A stretch of 9,135 bases of DNA from Gemmatimonadota bacterium (GTDB taxonomy: Bacteria > Gemmatimonadota > Gemmatimonadetes > Longimicrobiales > Longimicrobiaceae), in contig JAHWJV010000115.1 in the NCBI GenBank assembly GCA_019348265.1, positions 1 through 9,135 of the forward strand, in the 5' to 3' direction. Positions 5,901 through 9,135 of the stretch are shown here, in pieces. Numbering within the stretch: the first letter of the stretch is position 1; each line of letters begins with the position of its first letter. The notes beneath the pieces were generated by a model. That model ran no database searches and was not told where the DNA came from. It worked only from the letters and a program-made list of their open reading frames with translations. A program made the translations under genes and the position numbers.

Positions 5901-7456
5901 GTCGTTCTCCCGGTCGGGCCCGGCCGAGCCCGGGTAGGTTCCCCACACCACCTGGCGCTGCCGCGGGAGTCGCCCCGCGCGGCGAGCGGCGGCCGATCCA
6001 GGCGCGCACCCGCGAGGATCTCCATCCTGGAGAGCTGACGGACGCTCTGGGCGGCGCCGACTCCGGCCGAGGTGGCGAGGACGATGAGCAGCGCCATGCT
6101 GAGTTTGGCGCGGGTCGGGCTGACCGGCGCCTCCTGGGGCGAGCGCAACGCGCCCAGCGTGCCCCACACGAGCAGCGTGGGCAGCGCGAGGAGGAGCACC
6201 GCATCGAAGAGCCCGGCGACGACCGTCGCCAGCAGCGTCGCACACAGCGCCCCGGCGGCCAGCGCCTCCTCCTCGTCAGGCACCGCGAGCAGGCGGCGAT
6301 ATGCGGAGAGGGCGATGCCGATCAGGGCGGCGGCGAGGAGGATCACCGCCGGAAAGCCGCGCTCCGCGATCGCCGCGACCCAGTCGCTGCTGGGCCATGG
6401 GTTTGAGGTCGCGCCTGGACGGCTGCGGGAGAGCGACGGATCTCCCGGCGCGGCGTAATCGGGGTACTCCACCGACCAGTTGCCGGGTCCTACCCCCAGC
6501 AGCGGGTGATCCAGCGCCATCCGCATCGACTGACGGTACTGCACCAGCCGCCCGCGCCCGCTTCCCTCCTGGTAATTGACGATCCCGATCGCAGATGAGA
6601 GATACGGGTTCTCGCCACGCCAGCGCAGGCTGTTCGGAAGCACGACCGCCGCGGCCACTCCGGCTCCGATCAGCAGGAGTATTCCAGCGAGGCGGCCCCA
6701 CGTCCGCCGGTGTCGGCGTACCGAGCCGGACAGCAGCATCGTGGCGATGAAGACGAGCATCGCCGCGCCGAACGCCAGCCAGCCGGCGCGGGAACGGGTG
6801 AGCACCAGCGTGGCGACGACGATCGTCATCCCCACGGCGCTCAGCAGGTAGCCCGCGACGTGCCGCGCCGTCAGCGCCACCAGCAGCACCATGGGCACCC
6901 CGAACGCACCCATGTGTGCGACGAAGTTGCGGTTTCCGAGGGTGCCGCCCGGCGCGCGGTTCACCGAAAAGAAGTCAGTGGTAACGCCGTACACCTGCAG
7001 AAGTGCCGTGACGGCCCCGAGCACCACCGCCAGCGCGAGCGCTCCGACCAGCGGCCTCGCGAGCCCCACCTCGCTCAAACCCCGTGCTGCCCAGAAGACC
7101 GCGACGGCGGAGACGCTGATGGCCAGCCCCCGCGCCGCGAGAGCGCGATCCTCCGCGAAGTACGCCGAGGCGGCGCCCAGCAGGAGGTGGCCGACGAGAA
7201 GTAGATCGACGCGGGTCAATCCCGCCCGACGGAACGCGCCCACCGCCAGGACGCCTGCGACGAGTGCGGTGAGGTGGAGCGCGAGCTCTTTCGGCACGAA
7301 GAACCGGTCCAGCTCGAACGCTTTGTCCGTGACCGAGGCGAGCACCACGGCCACCGCCCCGACCTGCAACGCCAACAGCCCCCACCGCGCGGGTCCCCTG
7401 CCAGCGCGGGCGGCGGCCGGCCCCCGCACAGGCACCCCCTCTACAATCACTTCCAC
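5897..7456 (-). CDS. O-antigen ligase family (Wzy_C) membrane protein
   Basis: This 519-residue polytopic protein has about 12 hydrophobic helices between residues 26 and 470. It belongs to the WaaL/Wzy_C group, which transfers or polymerises undecaprenyl-linked glycans at the periplasmic side. Visible family signatures are GGTLGNRNF (170-178), LTRSRAGWLAF (219-229) and, after the large external loop, YRQSMRMALDHPLLGVGPGNW (307-327), then SSDWVAAIAERGFPA (356-370). At the position where many ligases carry the His of an HN motif, this protein has S-S-D. Related long proteins continue into C-terminal TPR repeats. Here the chain ends soon after the last helix with a low-complexity Arg/Gly/Pro tail (496-519). 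The start is GTG 7456, with GGGAG about 7 nt upstream; the frame runs on to 7717 but only as a shadow of the next gene. It is coupled to mtgA by a 4-nt overlap. Ligase versus polymerase cannot be told from sequence. Confidence 0.85.
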   Translation of the reverse strand: MEVIVEGVPVRGPAAARAGRGPARWGLLALQVGAVAVVLASVTDKAFELDRFFVPKELALHLTALVAGVLAVGAFRRAGLTRVDLLLVGHLLLGAASAYFAEDRALAARGLAISVSAVAVFWAARGLSEVGLARPLVGALALAVVLGAVTALLQVYGVTTDFFSVNRAPGGTLGNRNFVAHMGAFGVPMVLLVALTARHVAGYLLSAVGMTIVVATLVLTRSRAGWLAFGAAMLVFIATMLLSGSVRRHRRTWGRLAGILLLIGAGVAAAVVLPNSLRWRGENPYLSSAIGIVNYQEGSGRGRLVQYRQSMRMALDHPLLGVGPGNWSVEYPDYAAPGDPSLSRSRPGATSNPWPSSDWVAAIAERGFPAVILLAAALIGIALSAYRRLLAVPDEEEALAAGALCATLLATVVAGLFDAVLLLALPTLLVWGTLGALRSPQEAPVSPTRAKLSMALLIVLATSAGVGAAQSVRQLSRMEILAGARLDRPPLAARGDSRGSARWCGEPTRARPGPTGRTT

Positions 7457-7565
7457 GGCTCGTCTCCCGCGCGGTGTTGCATCATCCCATCGTGCTGAGT
7501 CCCGCGCCTCCGGCAGAGCGCGTGGTCGTCGACTCGACTGGATCTCACCCCCCTCAGGCCGGGGC
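7457..7565. other. Spacer between Gfo/Idh gene and ligase gene
   Basis: This 109-nt spacer contains the ligase ribosome binding site (GGGAG, rc of 7464-7468). Only a poor CCCC/GGGG stem (7549-7564) follows the Gfo/Idh stop. I see no strong terminator or promoter, so read-through between the two genes is possible. Confidence 0.35.
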
Positions 7566-8846
7566 TCAGCGCGCCACGGGAGCTCGAGCCGCGGGCTCGG
7601 GCCGCAGCGTCCAGGCGTGACGCGTCGAGTCCGTGAGCAGCCGCTGGGCCTCGGGGTTGCCGACGATCGCCTCGCGCTGGTCGTCCCATCGCAGCGTGGT
7701 CCCGGTGCGGAGCGCAATGTTCGCGAGCAGCCCGGGCTTCGTGAGCTGATGTCCGTAAGCGACGTTGCACGTCGTGTCCAGCTTCCGGGCTTTGATGGCG
7801 TCGAGAAACTCGCGCAGGTGGCCGGGCGAGTCGGGGATCCGCAGGCTGGGAGCGGGCATGTCCTCGACCTTCTTCCCTGCGACGTACACCTCGTGTCGAT
7901 TGTAGGAGGTCACCAGCGTCGCGTCGGTGCCCTCGAAGACACAGCCGATCGAGCCCATGTGCTCGAAGCCCGGCAGGGCACGCGGGTGGAGGCGGAAGAC
8001 GTAGTTCAGGCCGGGAAAAGCCAGCTGCGCCTCCACCGTATCCGGAGTCTCCGTGCCGTCGTCGAGGTGGTATCGCCCACCAATGGCGGAGACGGTCTCC
8101 GGCGCCTTCAGGTCCAGCGCCCAGAAGGCCACGTCGGAGATGTGGCACCAGAAATCGATCAGCTCGCCGCCCGAGTAATCCCAGAAATAGCGCCAGGAGA
8201 GGTGCGACCTCAGCGGGTTGTAGGGCCGGCGCGGGGCGACGCCCAGCCAGAGGTCGTAGTCCAGCTCGCGCGGCGGCGGGGCGTCCGGCGGGTTCCCCCG
8301 GCCCTGCGTCGTGGATGCCTTCCACAGGTGCACGCGCGTCACCCGCCCGAGCTGGCCACTCTTCACGCGCTCCACCACGCGCCGGTAATTGCTCACGTCG
8401 TTGTGGATGTGGTTCCCCATCTGGGTGACGCGCCGATGTCGCGCCGCCGCGTCCACCATCGCGCGGCCCTCGGCCACGCTGAAGCTCAGCGGCTTCTCCA
8501 CGAACACGTCCTTCCCCGCCTCGCAGGCGCGCACCGTCGGCAGCGCGTGCCAGTGGTCCGGCGTCACCACCACCACGGCATCCACGTCGGGCTCGTCCAG
8601 CACGTCGCGGAAATCGCGGAACGCCTTCGGCGTGCGGCCGCGCTTGGCACGCACGAGGGCGATCCCTTCCTCGACGTGCCGCGCGTCCACGTCGCAGATC
8701 GCGGAGATCTCGACGTCCGGATGCTCGAGGAAGCCGTTCAGGCGGTTCTTCCCCATCGCCCCTACTCCGATCATCGCCAGGACGATCTTGTCGTTCGCGC
8801 TCGCTCCGCCCTGCGCGAACCCGCTCGACAGAAAGCGGTAGTCCAT
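7566..8846 (-). CDS. Gfo/Idh/MocA family oxidoreductase
   Basis: This 426-residue NAD(P)-dependent sugar or cyclitol oxidoreductase has its Rossmann domain at the N-terminus: IVLAMIGVGAMGKNRL (21-36, GxGxxG at 27-32), ICDVD (50-54) binding the ribose, VVVTPDHWHA (92-101) and the family signature EKPLS (117-121, catalytic Lys118). The C-terminal substrate domain has GGELIDFWCHISD (226-238), with Asp231 and His235 as likely catalytic residues. It belongs to the larger, often Tat-exported clade of environmental bacteria. ATG 8846 is the only conventional start in frame, but no ribosome site precedes it. Codons just upstream (8847-8900) read as a Tat-like leader, SRKYQRQGGAGLLGLTA, with no start codon before the stop at 8928-8930. 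ASA-ND at residues 16-19 would be a natural cleavage site. The protein as encoded may be cytoplasmic. It follows the solute-binding gene by 49 nt, which fits sugar use. Confidence 0.88.
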   Translation of the reverse strand: MDYRFLSSGFAQGGASANDKIVLAMIGVGAMGKNRLNGFLEHPDVEISAICDVDARHVEEGIALVRAKRGRTPKAFRDFRDVLDEPDVDAVVVVTPDHWHALPTVRACEAGKDVFVEKPLSFSVAEGRAMVDAAARHRRVTQMGNHIHNDVSNYRRVVERVKSGQLGRVTRVHLWKASTTQGRGNPPDAPPPRELDYDLWLGVAPRRPYNPLRSHLSWRYFWDYSGGELIDFWCHISDVAFWALDLKAPETVSAIGGRYHLDDGTETPDTVEAQLAFPGLNYVFRLHPRALPGFEHMGSIGCVFEGTDATLVTSYNRHEVYVAGKKVEDMPAPSLRIPDSPGHLREFLDAIKARKLDTTCNVAYGHQLTKPGLLANIALRTGTTLRWDDQREAIVGNPEAQRLLTDSTRHAWTLRPEPAARAPVAR

Positions 8847-8895
8847 CGCGGTGAGGCCGAGCAGGCCGGCACCGCCCTGCCTCTGATACTTCCTG

Positions 8896-9135
8896 CTACG
8901 CTGCCGGGCTGGCCTCGGGGGATGCTTCTATCCCTGTCGAGCCCGGTGCCTCGACCGTGTACTTCGGAATCGAATCGTCCTCGCGAATCTGATCGGCAAG
9001 CGCCTGCATCTGCTCGATCAGCTCGTCCGGTGTGATCTGGCCGGTCATCAGCTCGGACATGAGCGTCTGGGCCGTCTCGTCCATGTCGGCGTAGAAGCCG
9101 GCCCACTGGGCGACAAAGGTGTGCTCTCCGGCGTT
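8896..9135 (-). CDS. ABC transporter solute-binding protein, C-terminal part
   Basis: Only the last 79 residues lie in the window; the frame is open through the right edge, so an ATG at 9084 is internal. The visible part matches the C-terminal helices of family 1 extracellular sugar-binding proteins: WAGFYADMDETAQTLMSELM, then TGQITPDELIEQMQALADQI and DDSIPKYTV, a pattern common at the end of CUT1 carbohydrate binding proteins. Such proteins deliver sugars or oligosaccharides to a membrane permease from outside the cytoplasmic membrane. The tail ends in an Ala/Ser/Pro/Glu-rich stretch (EASPEASPAA), an extension not needed for the fold. The stop is TAG (8898-8896). The Gfo/Idh gene lies 49 nt downstream on the same strand and may use the imported sugar. 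The permease genes would have to be upstream of the window edge, which cannot be seen. Confidence 0.65.
   Translation of the reverse strand, partial: NAGEHTFVAQWAGFYADMDETAQTLMSELMTGQITPDELIEQMQALADQIREDDSIPKYTVEAPGSTGIEASPEASPAA

Noticed and set aside
7457..7717. N-terminal extension of the ligase frame to 7717.
   Set aside because: It overlaps the Gfo/Idh C-terminus in another frame and is Arg/Pro-rich. GTG 7456 has a GGGAG site at proper spacing and leads straight into the membrane helices.
6891..9035. 714-residue + strand ORF.
   Set aside because: It is antisense to the Gfo/Idh and ligase genes, both of which have clear motifs. The translation is low-complexity and is explained by high GC at third positions.
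1..9135. CRISPR arrays, tRNA or rRNA genes, and transposases.
   Set aside because: No regularly spaced repeats, cloverleaf-like or rRNA-like segments, or transposase motifs were seen on either strand. The remnants imply rearrangement, but no mobile element is visible.

Overview
The window is GC-rich, densely coded DNA. A monofunctional peptidoglycan glycosyltransferase (MtgA type), a lipid-linked-glycan ligase and a UDP-galactopyranose mutase fragment point to a Gram-negative-type bacterium. The gene mix (MtgA, Wzy_C ligase, a Gfo/Idh oxidoreductase with an apparent Tat leader, a PhoD-like remnant) resembles environmental phyla such as Gemmatimonadota or Planctomycetota. This is inference only. 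The EASPEASPAA tail of the binding protein at the right edge is more reminiscent of Thermomicrobia-type proteins, so the phylum is left open.

Left end, + strand (1-968). A DUF192 gene missing its 5' end is followed by a short ORF that joins a piece of a glycosyltransferase in frame to the last ~50 residues of UDP-galactopyranose mutase. This looks like a deletion scar, not a normal gene. A hairpin-bearing spacer (969-1179) separates this side from the minus-strand genes that converge on it.

Middle, - strand (4666 to 1180). There is a compact three-gene operon: zinc alcohol dehydrogenase, then an alpha/beta-hydrolase esterase (4-nt GTGA overlap), then, after 23 nt, a 507-residue protein with ferritin-like ExxH motifs whose family I do not recognise. 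A pathway of alcohol/aldehyde oxidation plus ester or thioester hydrolysis plus a di-iron protein is plausible, but the substrate is unknown. This is the most interesting unit in the window. Upstream lies a 475-base gap (4667-5141) with a possible promoter, a short direct repeat and a decayed piece of a PhoD-like phosphatase on the opposite strand.

Right part, - strand (9135 to 5142). The C-terminus of an ABC-transporter solute-binding protein is followed by a Gfo/Idh/MocA oxidoreductase. Next come an O-antigen-ligase-family membrane protein and an MtgA transglycosylase, which overlap by 4 nt (GTGA) and so appear translationally coupled. Both act on undecaprenyl-linked glycans outside the inner membrane. 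The Gfo/Idh gene appears to have a Tat-like leader encoded upstream of its only usable ATG with no start codon in front of it. Several genes here therefore look trimmed or rearranged, giving a mosaic of intact operons and remnants.
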